Source: Streptomyces rubellomurinus (GTDB taxonomy: Bacteria > Actinomycetota > Actinomycetes > Streptomycetales > Streptomycetaceae). From it: 64,000 bases of DNA. The first letter of the stretch is position 1. Every line of letters starts with the position of its first letter. Made by a program: the position numbers and the translations under genes. Location of the stretch: positions 1 to 64,000 of the forward strand of contig NZ_JZKH01000029.1 in assembly GCF_000961885.1 (NCBI RefSeq), read 5' to 3'. The notes beneath the pieces are model-generated. The model made no database searches. It saw only the letters and a list, made by a program, of their open reading frames with translations, and was not told where the DNA came from. This document shows, in pieces, positions 50,477 through 59,414 of the stretch.

Positions 50477-51301
50477 CTACTTGACGGCCGTCCGGCCGAT
50501 GGTCGGCAGGATGAAGTCCTGGATGAGCCCCTTGGCGTCGCGCACGATCGGCCGGAACACCCGGTAGCGCGACAGGTTGATCACCCGGGCCGACATCGGC
50601 GTGGAGCGCCGGACGAACTCCCTGGTCCGCTCGGTGTCCGGGGTGCGGTCGAAGACCCAGTACAGCACCACGATCATCAGGTAGAGCCAGAGCACGTCGG
50701 GCAGCAGCTCGACCAGTTCGGCGTCCAGCTTCGGCGCCAGCTCGGAGCCCACCAGGACCTCGCGGAACAGCTCGACCGCGGTGGCCCGGGCCGGGTGGGA
50801 CTCGTTCGAGAACGGGCTCAGCGAGCTGGTCGGGTCGGCGGCGGTGCGGAAGAACTGCGCGGAGAACTCGTGGTACGGCGCCGCGGTGTCGAGCCAGGAG
50901 GTCAGCGCGATCTCCAGCCGTTCGGTGAAGTCCCGGGTGTGCGCCATCCGGCGCCGGGCCTCGGCGGCGTGGTCGTGGGTCATCCGGTCGTAGAACCCCT
51001 GGATCAGGAACTCTTTCGCGGAGAAGTAGTAGTAGGCGTTGCCGACCGAGACGCCCGCCTCGGCGGCGATCGCGCGCATGGTGGTCTTCTCGTAGCCCCG
51101 CTCCTGGAACAGCCGCATGGCCGTCTCCAGGATCAGTGCCCTGGTCGCCTCGCTCTTGTCGGTCTTCGGCTGCGCCCGGCCGCCGGGCAGCGCGCCGGTC
51201 TCCGTGGCGGGCAGCGGCTCGCGCTCCGCGCGGGGGGCCGCCGGGGTGTCGGCGGGCCCGTGCTCGCCGTCCGTTCGGTTCGTCGCTGCCAGGTCGTCCA
51301 C
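50477..51301 (-). CDS. TetR-family regulator
   Basis: 274 residues by the GTG start; ~55 N-terminal residues are low-complexity, HTH near 60-90 (TTMRAIAAEAGVSVGNAYYYF), then a long helical part. Upstream gap carries the palindrome TTGAACGCGTTCAA, a typical TetR operator, so autoregulation is likely. Divergent to the GNAT gene, which may share control. Confidence 0.85.
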   Translation of the reverse strand: MDDLAATNRTDGEHGPADTPAAPRAEREPLPATETGALPGGRAQPKTDKSEATRALILETAMRLFQERGYEKTTMRAIAAEAGVSVGNAYYYFSAKEFLIQGFYDRMTHDHAAEARRRMAHTRDFTERLEIALTSWLDTAAPYHEFSAQFFRTAADPTSSLSPFSNESHPARATAVELFREVLVGSELAPKLDAELVELLPDVLWLYLMIVVLYWVFDRTPDTERTREFVRRSTPMSARVINLSRYRVFRPIVRDAKGLIQDFILPTIGRTAVK

Positions 51302-51446
51302 GGGGACGAGCCTAACCGGAGCCGGGGCCCTGGTGGTTGTCGGTGCGTGCGGCACCGGATGCCCCCTCCGCATCCGGTGCCGCACCCACCGCCCCCTGGT
51401 GTGGAACACGTCCGGAAGTTCGGTGACAGCACTCTAGGGGCATTAC

Positions 51447-51460
51447 TTGAACGCGTTCAA
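51447..51460. promoter_or_regulatory. 14-bp palindrome TTGAACGCGTTCAA
   Basis: Perfect palindrome between TetR and GNAT starts. Confidence 0.65.
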
Positions 51461-51485
51461 CTCCAATCCGTAGGAGTATCGTCAC

Positions 51486-52043
51486 ATGATCAGTTCTAAG
51501 AGTGGGCCGGCCGGGTCGGTCGTCGTCCGGAGCGGCGGCCCGGCGGACGCGCGCGCTGTCGCCGAGCTGCACGCGCTCAGCTGGCGGACCGCCTACCGGG
51601 ACTTCGTCCCCGCCGCGGCGCTCGGCGACGGGCTGGCCGAGGAGCGCGGCGAGCTGTGGGAGCTGCGGCTGACCGCCGACTACGGCGGCCCGGAGTCGAC
51701 CCCCGAGCTGTTGATCGCCGAACGCGACGGCGAGCCGGTCGGGTTCGCCTACCTCGTCCCGGAGCCGGACGGCCGGGTGCTGCTCGACAACCTGCACGTA
51801 CGGCCCGGCCTCACCGGCGGCGGCATCGGCCGCGCCCTGCTCGCCGCGGCCCGCGCGCACCTCGCCGAGCGGCACCCGGCGGCCGAGCTGTACCTGGAGG
51901 TGCTGCGCGCCAACACCCGGGCGATCGCCTTCTACGAGCGCGAGGGCGGGGTGCGCGCCGGTGAACAGGACGGCGTCTTCCCCGGCGGCTTCGTGCTGCC
52001 GGAGTACGTCTACGCGTGGCCGCCGGTTCAGTCCGCGTCGTAG
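51486..52043 (+). CDS. GNAT-family acetyltransferase
   Basis: 185 residues with HVRPGLTGGGIGRALLAAAR acetyl-CoA loop and NTRAIAFYEREGG near the end (typical N-acyltransferase). AGGAG ribosome site, ATG start. Converges on the macro-domain gene with a 16-bp overlap. Confidence 0.9.
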   Translation: MISSKSGPAGSVVVRSGGPADARAVAELHALSWRTAYRDFVPAAALGDGLAEERGELWELRLTADYGGPESTPELLIAERDGEPVGFAYLVPEPDGRVLLDNLHVRPGLTGGGIGRALLAAARAHLAERHPAAELYLEVLRANTRAIAFYEREGGVRAGEQDGVFPGGFVLPEYVYAWPPVQSAS

Positions 52044-52519
52044 ACCGTCACCGGCACCCCGCGCGCCACCAGCCGGGCCGTCACCAGTGGTTCGACCCGC
52101 TCCCAGCGGCCGCCGGCCAGCCCGCAGCCGATCCTCGGCATGTGGACGGAGGCGCCGAGGTCGAGCGCGTGGCCGGCCAGCGCCGCCAGCGCGGCGTCGA
52201 TCGCCTCGTACCGCACCGGCACCCCGGTGGAGCGGCCGGTCCGGATGCCGCGCTGGCCCACCAGGTTGGCCACCCAGACGTACTCCGCGACCCGCACCAG
52301 CTGCACCGCGCCCAGCCCGAAGTCGTTCCCCGCCCGCTCCCGGTGCCAGCGCCGGTACGCGGCCTCGGGCTCGGGCCAGCGCCTGGACAGGGCGAGGACG
52401 AAGCCCTTGCCCCACCCGCCCAGGTCGTTGCAGACGTGGGCGATCACCTTCACGCCCTTGCCCCGGGGCGCGGTGGCGTCGCCCCGGACGTAGCTGATCC
52501 CCGTGGTGTCCCCCGTCAT
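52028..52519 (-). CDS. Macro-domain (ADP-ribose-binding) protein
   Basis: 163 residues of one macro fold: ISYVRGDAT, VIAHVCNDLGGWGKGFVLAL (ligand loop with Asn-Asp and Gly-rich run) and PRIGCGLAGGRWERV (catalytic loop of the ALC1/TARG1 type). Such proteins bind or remove ADP-ribose from Glu/Asp or DNA. Leaderless ATG with TAACGT 6 nt upstream on the coding strand and a DNA-damage-like 9-mer upstream of that. Confidence 0.9.
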   Translation of the reverse strand: MTGDTTGISYVRGDATAPRGKGVKVIAHVCNDLGGWGKGFVLALSRRWPEPEAAYRRWHRERAGNDFGLGAVQLVRVAEYVWVANLVGQRGIRTGRSTGVPVRYEAIDAALAALAGHALDLGASVHMPRIGCGLAGGRWERVEPLVTARLVARGVPVTVYDAD

Positions 52520-52525
52520 GCCCGA

Positions 52526-52548
52526 ACGTTAGACCGGGGCGCTGACAG
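52526..52548 (-). promoter_or_regulatory. DNA-damage-type promoter (partial match) before macro gene
   Basis: Coding strand reads CTGTCAGCG, 8 nt, TAACGT; two of nine mismatches, -10 and spacer exact. Confidence 0.35.
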
Positions 52549-53800
52549 CCGGCGCGGGATTTTCCCGCCGGTCGCCGTCCAGCAGGCGCCGCCGCCCGGC
52601 AAGCCCGATCAGCAGGGCGAGGGCGGCCGCGCCGGCGGGCAGGGCGTACCCGGTGCCCGGGGCGGTGTGCTCGGCCACCGCCCCGGCGAGCGCGGCGCCG
52701 GCCGAGATGCCGACCACGATGCCGGACACCGCCACCGCCATCCCCTCGTTCAACTGCCGCTGCGGCAGCAGGTCCTGGATCAGCGTCATCCCGGTGACCA
52801 TGGTCGGCGCGGTGGCCGTGCCGGCCGCGAACAGTGCCGCCCCGAGCGGCACCAGCCCGACCCCGCCCAGCCCGGCGGCGAGCGGCAGCAGCAGCACCCC
52901 GGCCATCGCGGCCACCCCGGCGAGGAACCGCACGCCCGGTGCCCGGCGCGGCGTCAGCAGCCCGAACAGCAGCCCCGCCACGCAGGATCCGCCCGCGACC
53001 AGCCCCAGCAGCAGCCCGGCGGCGGGCTTGTGGCCGAGCGCGTCGGCGTAGGCGACGGTGGTGATCTCGGTGGAGCCGAAGATCATGCCGGTGGCCAGGA
53101 AGGTCAGCGCCAGCACCCGCAGCCCGGGCACCCGCAGCGGTGAACCGGCATGGGGCCCGGCGCCCTGGGGCCCGGCGCTCTCCGGCTCGGCGAGCGGCGG
53201 TTCGGTGCGCCGCTGGGCGGCGAACAGCAGGGCGCCGGTGGTGCCCAGGGCCCAGGCGGTGAGCAGCCCGGCCTCGGGGACGAAGGTCGTGCAGAGCAGC
53301 ATCCCGAGCACCGGCCCGGACATGAAGCAGAGCTCGTCCAGGGACTGTTCGAGCGAGTTGGCCAGGTGCCGGGCGGCCGGGTCGTCCCGGTACAGGTGCG
53401 CCCAGCGGGCCCGGGCCATGCCGCCGAGGTTGGGCGCGGCGGCGCCGGCGGCCCAGCAGAGCGGCAGCGTCCAGTTCGGTGCGCCGAGCCGGACGCACAG
53501 CAGCAGCGCGGCGAGCGGCACGGAGACGTACAGCGCGGCCGGAACGGCGACGCGCGCTTGCCCGTAGCGGTCCACCAGCCGTCCGAACAGCGGCAGCCCG
53601 ACCGCGCCGGTGACCAGCCCGGCCGCCGCGACGGTGCCGGCCAGCGCGTACGAGCCGCGCCGCTCGGTGAGCAGCATGACCAGCGAGACGCCGCTCATCG
53701 ACATCGCGAGCCGGCCGAGCAGACCGGCCAGGGTGAAGGCGACGGTGCCGGGGGCGGCGAACAGGCGGCGGTAGGAGGGGAGGAGGGCGCGCGGGGGCAT
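52529..53800 (-). CDS. MFS transporter
   Basis: 423 residues with 12 hydrophobic segments and motif A-like LFGRLVDRYGQARVAV. The type resembles small drug/sugar MFS exporters. Start ATG (MPPRALLPSYRRLF). Stop lies 9 bp from the macro gene start on the same strand. Divergent from LysR gene. Confidence 0.88.
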   Translation of the reverse strand: MPPRALLPSYRRLFAAPGTVAFTLAGLLGRLAMSMSGVSLVMLLTERRGSYALAGTVAAAGLVTGAVGLPLFGRLVDRYGQARVAVPAALYVSVPLAALLLCVRLGAPNWTLPLCWAAGAAAPNLGGMARARWAHLYRDDPAARHLANSLEQSLDELCFMSGPVLGMLLCTTFVPEAGLLTAWALGTTGALLFAAQRRTEPPLAEPESAGPQGAGPHAGSPLRVPGLRVLALTFLATGMIFGSTEITTVAYADALGHKPAAGLLLGLVAGGSCVAGLLFGLLTPRRAPGVRFLAGVAAMAGVLLLPLAAGLGGVGLVPLGAALFAAGTATAPTMVTGMTLIQDLLPQRQLNEGMAVAVSGIVVGISAGAALAGAVAEHTAPGTGYALPAGAAALALLIGLAGRRRLLDGDRRENPAPAVSAPV

Positions 53801-53865
53801 GGGGCTCCTGGGCGGGGGAGGGGTGGGGATGCCCGTCAGCTTCGCGGGGGCGGCGGCCCGCGGTC

Positions 53866-53901
53866 CAACACCTGTTCCGCCGCATTCACAACAGGGTGTT
53901 G
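53866..53901. promoter_or_regulatory. Inverted repeat in MFS/LysR divergon
   Basis: CAACACCTGTT and AACAGGGTGTTG, about 13 nt apart, near-perfect complement with one bulge. Candidate LysR site. Confidence 0.5.
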
Positions 53902-53910
53902 TCGATCGGT

Positions 53911-53982
53911 TCCGGGACCCGCTTCCGGATCCGCTCCGGGACCCGCTTCCGGATCCGCTCCGGGATCCGTTCCCGGATCCGC
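53911..53982. repeat. 24-bp tandem repeat, three units
   Basis: Two identical units (TCCGGGACCCGCTTCCGGAT plus CCGC) and a third with a few changes, between MFS and LysR starts. Confidence 0.85.
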
Positions 53983-54020
53983 TCCGGTCGCCCATGATCC
54001 CTTCGGGGCGGCCCGGTTGT

Positions 54021-54026
54021 TAGTCT
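54021..54026 (+). promoter_or_regulatory. -10 box for leaderless LysR gene
   Basis: TAGTCT, 7 nt before ATG. Confidence 0.45.
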
Positions 54027-54033
54027 GCCGCCC

Positions 54034-55002
54034 ATGCCCCGTGACCTGCACCCCCGTCTGCTGCGCGGCTTCGTCGCGACCGCCGAGACCCTGCACTTCG
54101 GCCGGGCGGCCGCGGGGCTGCACGTCGCGCAGCAGGCGCTCAGCCGCGACATCCGGGCGCTGGAGGGGCTGCTCGGCGACGCGCTGTTCAGCCGCACCAC
54201 CCGCAGCGTCGAACTCACCCCGGCCGGGCGGCGGTTGCTGCCCCAGGCGCGTCGGCTGCTGGCGCTGCACGACGAGATCCTGGCCGGGGCGGCGGCCACC
54301 GCCCGGCCCCTGCTGCTCGACCTCAACAGCGACGTCGACGGCCCGGACCTGACCGCCGACCGGGTGCTCGAACGGGCCCGCGCCGCCTGGCCGGAGGGCG
54401 AGCTGCTGGCCCGCTTCCACGGCGGGCTGGCGGCCGCGGCCGCCGAGCTGCTGGCGCACCGGCTGGATGCCTCGTTCGGCCGCTTCGCCGGGCTGCCCGC
54501 CGAGGTGCGCGACCAACTCGCCCAGCTGCCGGTGCGGTTGGAGCGGATGTCGGTGATGATGGCGGCCACCCACCCGCTCGCCGACCGGTCCGCGCTGCGG
54601 CTCGCCGACCTCGCGGGGCACCCGGTCGACGTCTGCGCGGGCAACCCGGCCACCACCGAGTGGGCCGACCTCGGCACCCGGCTGCTGCGCGAGCACGGAC
54701 TGACGGCGGCAGCCCCGTACGTGCCGCCGGTGGGAGTGGACGAGACCGCCCGCTACCTGGCCCGGCACGGCGACCCGATGCTGACCACGGTCGGCGGCCC
54801 GCGCATCCCGGGCGCGGTGAACGTGCCGCTGGTGGAGCCGGTGCCGCTGAGCCTGGTCAGCCTGGTGCACCGGCCCGGTGAGCGCCACCCGGGACTGCGG
54901 GCGCTGGCCGGCGCGGCCGCCGGGCTCGGGGCGGCCGAGGGCTGGTTGCGGCGCCCGCCGGGCAGCTGGCTGCCCGCGCCGGACGCGGCGCTGCTCGGCT
55001 GA
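54034..55002 (+). CDS. LysR-family regulator
   Basis: 322 residues: winged HTH (~5-65, with FVATAETLHFGRAAAGLHVA, QQALSRDIRALE) and a periplasmic-binding-like co-inducer domain. Divergent to the MFS gene with an inverted repeat between, so it likely controls that pump. Confidence 0.92.
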   Translation: MPRDLHPRLLRGFVATAETLHFGRAAAGLHVAQQALSRDIRALEGLLGDALFSRTTRSVELTPAGRRLLPQARRLLALHDEILAGAAATARPLLLDLNSDVDGPDLTADRVLERARAAWPEGELLARFHGGLAAAAAELLAHRLDASFGRFAGLPAEVRDQLAQLPVRLERMSVMMAATHPLADRSALRLADLAGHPVDVCAGNPATTEWADLGTRLLREHGLTAAAPYVPPVGVDETARYLARHGDPMLTTVGGPRIPGAVNVPLVEPVPLSLVSLVHRPGERHPGLRALAGAAAGLGAAEGWLRRPPGSWLPAPDAALLG

Positions 55003-55093
55003 GCGCGCGGCCCTCGGGGCATGCGCCTGAAGCATGCGCCGGAAGCAAGCGCCTGAAGCGGGCGGCGCCTTCGGGGCGGCGCCGGAAGCAGGA

Positions 55094-55129
55094 CACCGCC
55101 CCTGCCGTCGGGGACCGGCAGGGACGGTG
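55094..55129 (-). terminator. Terminator after YceI gene
   Basis: 14-bp stem with one G-T pair (CACCGCCCCTGCCG / CGGCAGGGACGGTG), 8-nt loop. Short GCGCCTGAAGC repeats lie between it and the LysR stop. Confidence 0.7.
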
Positions 55130-55148
55130 CGATCAGGGGGCGGCGGGG

Positions 55149-55766
55149 TCAGGCGGCGGCCTTGACGGCGGAGATGTCGAAGCTGAGCTTGACCTTCTCG
55201 CCGATCAGCACGCCGCCGGTCTCCAGGGCCGCGTTGTAGGTCAGGCCGAACTCGGTGCGGTCGACGACGGCCGTGCCCTCGAAGCCGACCCGCTCGGCGC
55301 CGTACGCGTCGGTGGCGCTGCCGGTGTACTCCAGGTCGAGGACGACCGGGCGGGTGGCGTCCTTGATGGTCAGGTCGCCGTGCATCCGGTAGGTGTCGCC
55401 GTTCAGCCGCTCGACGGAGGTGCTGCGGAAGCGGATCTCCGGGTAGCTGTCGGCGGCGAAGAAGTCGCCGGTGCGCAGGTGCTCGTCGCGCTGGGCCTGG
55501 TTGGTGTCGATGCTGGCGACCTTGATCACCAGCTCCGCCGAGGAGTTGGCCGGGGCGGCGCCGTCCAGGTGCAGCTTGCCGTCGTACTCGGTGAAGCGGC
55601 CCTTGACGTTGGTGACCATCGCGTGGCGGACCGAGAAGCCGACCTCGCTGTGCATGGTGTCGATCGCCCAGTCGCCGCTCAGGTGGGAGAGGTCCGGGCC
55701 GGCCGGGGTCTGGACGGCGGTGACGGTGGTGGTGGCGGCGGTCTTGCTGCGGTTGAACAGGCCCAT
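55149..55766 (-). CDS. YceI-family lipocalin-like protein
   Basis: 205 residues, lipid-binding beta-barrel: SGDWAIDTMHSEVGFSVRHA, DLTIKDATRPVVLDLEYTG and TEFGLTYNAALETGG. No signal peptide, so cytosolic here. Binds isoprenoid-like lipids in relatives. ATG start with GGAGGAG; low-GC promoter region upstream. Confidence 0.92.
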   Translation of the reverse strand: MGLFNRSKTAATTTVTAVQTPAGPDLSHLSGDWAIDTMHSEVGFSVRHAMVTNVKGRFTEYDGKLHLDGAAPANSSAELVIKVASIDTNQAQRDEHLRTGDFFAADSYPEIRFRSTSVERLNGDTYRMHGDLTIKDATRPVVLDLEYTGSATDAYGAERVGFEGTAVVDRTEFGLTYNAALETGGVLIGEKVKLSFDISAVKAAA

Positions 55767-55783
55767 GGCTCCTCCTCGGGTCC

Positions 55784-55804
55784 GAAGCCATTTGTTTAGG
55801 CTTC
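55784..55804. promoter_or_regulatory. GAAGCC-N9-GGCTTC inverted repeat before YceI gene
   Basis: In an unusually AT-rich stretch (55790-55860) with repeated TTGAA-like words (TTCAACTTG, TTCAAGTTTC). Possible MarR/TetR site. Confidence 0.45.
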
Positions 55805-55864
55805 AACTTGTTGACTCCACTGTAGACCCGTCTCGTTCAAGTTTCAACCACTACGTCCGGAAGA

Positions 55865-55887
55865 GTGTCGGACCACCCGGTTAGGCT
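55865..55887 (+). promoter_or_regulatory. Possible DNA-damage-type promoter before SNF2 gene
   Basis: GTGTCGGAC, 8 nt, TAGGCT: three of nine mismatches but right spacing and -10. Weak. Confidence 0.25.
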
Positions 55888-55922
55888 GCGAAAAGCCCCG
55901 CCGTCCGTCCCTGGGAGTCCCG

Positions 55923-58900
55923 ATGTTCGTCCTGCACGCGCTGTGGCGGGCGGACGACCGGCTGGCGCTCTGGGCCGAGGACGCCCGCGGCTACCCCCGC
56001 GCCCTGACCGGCGCCGCCCCCCGGGCCGACCGGCCCGCCCCGCACGCCCACCCGTACGCCTGCCCGGCCGGCGAGCTGGCCACCGTGCTCGGCGGCATCG
56101 GCCCCGGCCTCGGCTGGCTCGCCGCGCAGGCCCCCGAACGCTGGGCGGGCCTGCTGCTGCCCACGGTCGGCGCGCTGCCCGCCCCCTCGCCCGACCTGCC
56201 GGTCACCCCGCCGCGCGGCGGCGCCGTGCTCACCCCCTGGCGGGTGCCCGCCCTGCTCTTCGAGCCCGGGGCGGCCGCCCAGCTGCTCGGCGAGATCTTC
56301 GACCCGCACTGGGCCGTCACCGACGCCGACCTGCCCGGCACCGGCCGGGTCGAGGTCGTCCGCGGCCCCGCGCTGCGCTGGCTCACCGGCGTGCACGACC
56401 TCGCCTGGCGGGCGGTCGGGCACGGGCGGGTGCTGCCGTGGGTCGTCCCCGGCGACGGCGCGGCCGGCGCGGGCGGCGACGGCCCGCAGGCCCGGTGGCG
56501 CCCCGACCTCGACCCGGCCGGTCTCCGCGAGGCCGCCGCGCTGGCGGCGGGCTGCCCGCCCGTCCTGCTGGGGGAGTGGCCCGCCCGCCCCGCCCCCACC
56601 GGCGAGGCGCTGCTGGCGGAGGCGCTCGGCGCCCTGGTGGACGCCGAGGCCCGCGCGGCCCTGGCCGGGGCGCCCTTCCCGGCCGGCGCCACCACCCCCG
56701 AGCGCTGGCTGCACGCCCTCACCGGCCCCGTCGCCGAGGTCGCCGCCCCGCCCGAGGACGTCGCCGAACTGCGCGACCGGCTCGCCGCCTGGTACGCCGC
56801 CGCCGAACCCGCCGAGCCGGCGCTGCGGCTCTGCTTCCGCCTGGTCGAACCGCTCGGCCCCGACGCGGACGACCCCGAGGGCCACCCCTCCGACGACGCC
56901 TGGCGGCTGGAGTTCCTGCTCCAGGCCGTCGACGAGCCCTCCCTGCTGGTCCGCGCCGCCGACCTGCACGAGGGCGGCGCCGCCCGGGCCGCGCTCACCC
57001 GCGCGGCCGCCCGACCCGGGGGTCAGGAGGTCGACCCGGCCGACGTCCTGGTCGCCGAACTCGCCCGCGCCGCCCACCGCTGGCCCGCCCTGGACGCGCT
57101 GCGCCACCGCTCCCGCCCGTCCGCCCTGCCGCTCGACCGGGCCGGCGCGCTGGACTTCCTGCGCACCGCCGCCCCCGCCCTCGCCGAGGCCGGCTTCGGG
57201 GTGCTGCTGCCCGCCTGGTGGCGCCGCCGCCCCCGGCTCGGCCTGGCCCTGCGCGCCGCCGCCCCGCCCGCGCCGGGCTCGCTCGCCGTCAGCAGTCAGG
57301 TCGACCACGACGCCGTGGTCGCCTTCCGCTGGCAGGCCGCGCTGGGCCCGGACGGCGCCCCGCTCACCGAGCGGGAACTGGCCGAACTCGCCGCCGCCAA
57401 ACAGGAGCTGGTGCGCGTCCGGGGCACCTGGCTGGAGGCCGACCCGGCCCAGATCGCCGCCGCGCTGGCCTTCCTCGCCGAGCAGCGCGACGGTGTGCTG
57501 CCCGCCGCCGACCTGCTGCGGCTCGCCCTCGACCCGGAGGCGACCGTCGCCGGGCTGCCGGTCACCTCCGTCCGGGTGGACGGCCCGCTCGGCGACCTGC
57601 TCGCCGGCCGTGCCGACGTCCCGGCCGGGCCTGAACGCGCCGACCCCCCACCGGACTTCCGGGCCGAGCTGCGTCCGTACCAGCGGCGCGGACTGGCCTG
57701 GCTGCGGACCATGTCCGACCTCGGGCTCGGCGCCGTCCTGGCCGACGACATGGGCCTCGGCAAGACCGTCCAGACCCTCGCCCTGCTGGCCGCGGAGAAG
57801 GCCGGGGGCGCCACCGGCCCGACCCTGCTGGTCTGTCCGATGTCGCTGGTCGGCAACTGGCAGCGCGAGGCGGAGCGCTTCGCCCCCGGCCTGCGCCGGT
57901 ACGTCCACCACGGCTCGGGCCGCCTCGGCCCCGACCGGCTCGCCGCCGCCGTCGAGGGTGTGGACCTGGTCGTCACCACCTACGGGCTGGTCCAGCGCGA
58001 TCTCGCCGCGCTGCGCACGATCCGCTGGCGCCGGATCGTCGCCGACGAGGCGCAGCACGTCAAGAACGCCGGTACCGCGCAGGCGCGGGCGATCCGCGCG
58101 CTGCCCGTCGCCCGGCACCGGATCGCCCTGACCGGCACCCCGGTGGAGAACCGGCTCTCCGAACTGCACGCCGTGCTGGACTTCGCCAACCCCGGCCTGC
58201 TCGGCCCGGCCGAGCGCTTCAAGGAGCGCTACGCGATTCCGGTCGAGCTGCACCGCAACCCCGAGCGCACTGCTGAACTCCGGCGCCGCACCGCCCCGTT
58301 CGTGCTACGCAGGCTCAAGTCCGACCCGGCGGTGGCGGCCGAGCTGCCCGCCAAGCAGGAGATGACCGTCTGGTGCAACCTCACCGCCGAACAGGCCGGC
58401 CTCTACCAGGCGGTGGTGGCCGACCTGCTGCGGCGGGTCGAGGGCATCCGGGGCGTGGAGCGGCGCGGCACGGTGCTCGCGGCGATCGGCAAGCTCAAGC
58501 AGGTCTGCAACCACCCGGCCCAACTCCTGCACGACGGCTCGCCGTTGGGCGAGCGTTCGGGCAAGGTCGCCCGGCTCGCCGAACTGCTGGAGGAGGCGCT
58601 GGCCGAGGGCGACCGGACGCTGGTCTTCACCCAGTACGCCGAGTTCGGCGCGATGCTCCGCCCGTACCTGGAGCGCCGGCTCGGCGAGGAGGTGCTGTAC
58701 CTGCACGGCGGTGTCCCGCGCGCCCGCCGCGAGGAACTGGTCGAGCGCTTCCAATCGCCGGACGGGCCAAGGGTGTTCCTGCTCTCGCTGCGGGCCGGCG
58801 GCACCGGTCTCAACCTGACCGCCGCCAACCAGGTGATCCACCTGGACCGTTGGTGGAACCCGGCGGTCGAGCAGCAGGCCACCGACCGCGCGTTCCGGAT

Positions 58901-59108
58901 CGGCCAGCGCCGGGACGTCCAGGTCCGCCGACTGGTCTGCGTCGGTACCGTCGAGGAGCGGATCGACGAACTCCTGTCCGCCAAGCGCTCGTTGGCCGAA
59001 GCCGTGGTGGCGGAGGGGGAGCACCGGCTCACCGAACTGCCGCTCGACGAGCTGCGCGAACTGATCACCCTGACCCGCGAGGACGCCGTCGCCGAGGAGG
59101 ACGCGTGA
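55923..59108 (+). CDS. SNF2-family helicase-like ATPase
   Basis: 1061 residues. N-terminal ~570 residues include the bacterial SNF2-associated region; helicase motifs: I DDMGLGKTVQT near residue 608, II DEAQ near 706, III ALTGTPVENRLSELH near 735, and C-terminal IV-VI (LVFTQYAEFG; HGGVPRARREELVERF; LRAGGTGLNLTAAN; DRAFRIGQ). An RNA/DNA-translocating ATPase, perhaps removing proteins such as RNA polymerase. Partner SWIM-finger gene not found; instead a short ORF overlaps its stop. Confidence 0.93.
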   Translation: MFVLHALWRADDRLALWAEDARGYPRALTGAAPRADRPAPHAHPYACPAGELATVLGGIGPGLGWLAAQAPERWAGLLLPTVGALPAPSPDLPVTPPRGGAVLTPWRVPALLFEPGAAAQLLGEIFDPHWAVTDADLPGTGRVEVVRGPALRWLTGVHDLAWRAVGHGRVLPWVVPGDGAAGAGGDGPQARWRPDLDPAGLREAAALAAGCPPVLLGEWPARPAPTGEALLAEALGALVDAEARAALAGAPFPAGATTPERWLHALTGPVAEVAAPPEDVAELRDRLAAWYAAAEPAEPALRLCFRLVEPLGPDADDPEGHPSDDAWRLEFLLQAVDEPSLLVRAADLHEGGAARAALTRAAARPGGQEVDPADVLVAELARAAHRWPALDALRHRSRPSALPLDRAGALDFLRTAAPALAEAGFGVLLPAWWRRRPRLGLALRAAAPPAPGSLAVSSQVDHDAVVAFRWQAALGPDGAPLTERELAELAAAKQELVRVRGTWLEADPAQIAAALAFLAEQRDGVLPAADLLRLALDPEATVAGLPVTSVRVDGPLGDLLAGRADVPAGPERADPPPDFRAELRPYQRRGLAWLRTMSDLGLGAVLADDMGLGKTVQTLALLAAEKAGGATGPTLLVCPMSLVGNWQREAERFAPGLRRYVHHGSGRLGPDRLAAAVEGVDLVVTTYGLVQRDLAALRTIRWRRIVADEAQHVKNAGTAQARAIRALPVARHRIALTGTPVENRLSELHAVLDFANPGLLGPAERFKERYAIPVELHRNPERTAELRRRTAPFVLRRLKSDPAVAAELPAKQEMTVWCNLTAEQAGLYQAVVADLLRRVEGIRGVERRGTVLAAIGKLKQVCNHPAQLLHDGSPLGERSGKVARLAELLEEALAEGDRTLVFTQYAEFGAMLRPYLERRLGEEVLYLHGGVPRARREELVERFQSPDGPRVFLLSLRAGGTGLNLTAANQVIHLDRWWNPAVEQQATDRAFRIGQRRDVQVRRLVCVGTVEERIDELLSAKRSLAEAVVAEGEHRLTELPLDELRELITLTREDAVAEEDA

Positions 59109-59314
59109 GCGAGCGCAGCGAGCCCGATGCCCCCATGGTCAACGTCGCCGCCTACTGGCGCGGCGACTTCACCCTGCGCCCGGAAGGCCGCGCCGAGGAC
59201 GAGCCGGACGCGGACGCCCCCTCGCTCGCCCGCCTCGGCCGCTCCGGCATCACCGCGCACGGCCGCGACCTGGCCGCGCTGCTCGCCCCCGCCTACGACG
59301 CGTTCCTCGGCTGA
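59105..59314 (+). CDS. Small ORF coupled to SNF2 gene
   Basis: 69 residues, GTG in GTGA overlap with the SNF2 stop. Reads MVNVAAYWRGDFTLRPEG near its start and ends HGRDLAALLAPAYDAFLG. Acidic middle. May be a separate adaptor or a remnant of a larger partner gene. Coding bias is good; function unknown. Confidence 0.55.
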   Translation: MSERSEPDAPMVNVAAYWRGDFTLRPEGRAEDEPDADAPSLARLGRSGITAHGRDLAALLAPAYDAFLG

Positions 59315-59324
59315 AGGCCGCCTG

Positions 59325-59390
59325 CCCGCCCGCGCCCGCCCGTGCCCGCCCGCCCGCGCCCGCCCGTGCCCGCCCGTGCCCGCCCGCCCG
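59325..59390. repeat. CCCGCCCGTG-type repeats
   Basis: About six units between the SNF2-linked ORF and sigma gene. Confidence 0.75.
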
Positions 59391-59407
59391 CTACCGTGCG
59401 GTAGCGT
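59391..59407 (+). promoter_or_regulatory. Palindrome and leaderless -10 of SigJ-type gene
   Basis: CTACCGTGCGGTAG (CTACCG-TG-CGGTAG, 59391-59404) overlapping TAGCGT (59402-59407), which ends 7 nt before the GTG. Confidence 0.55.
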
Positions 59408-59414
59408 CCCGACC

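Noticed and set aside
51340..51362. Damage-type promoter TTGTCGGTG upstream of TetR/GNAT
   Set aside because: No TAnnnT at 8 nt spacing (reads ACCGGA).
53911..53982. CRISPR-like 24-bp repeats
   Set aside because: Units are contiguous with no spacers and no cas genes are seen.
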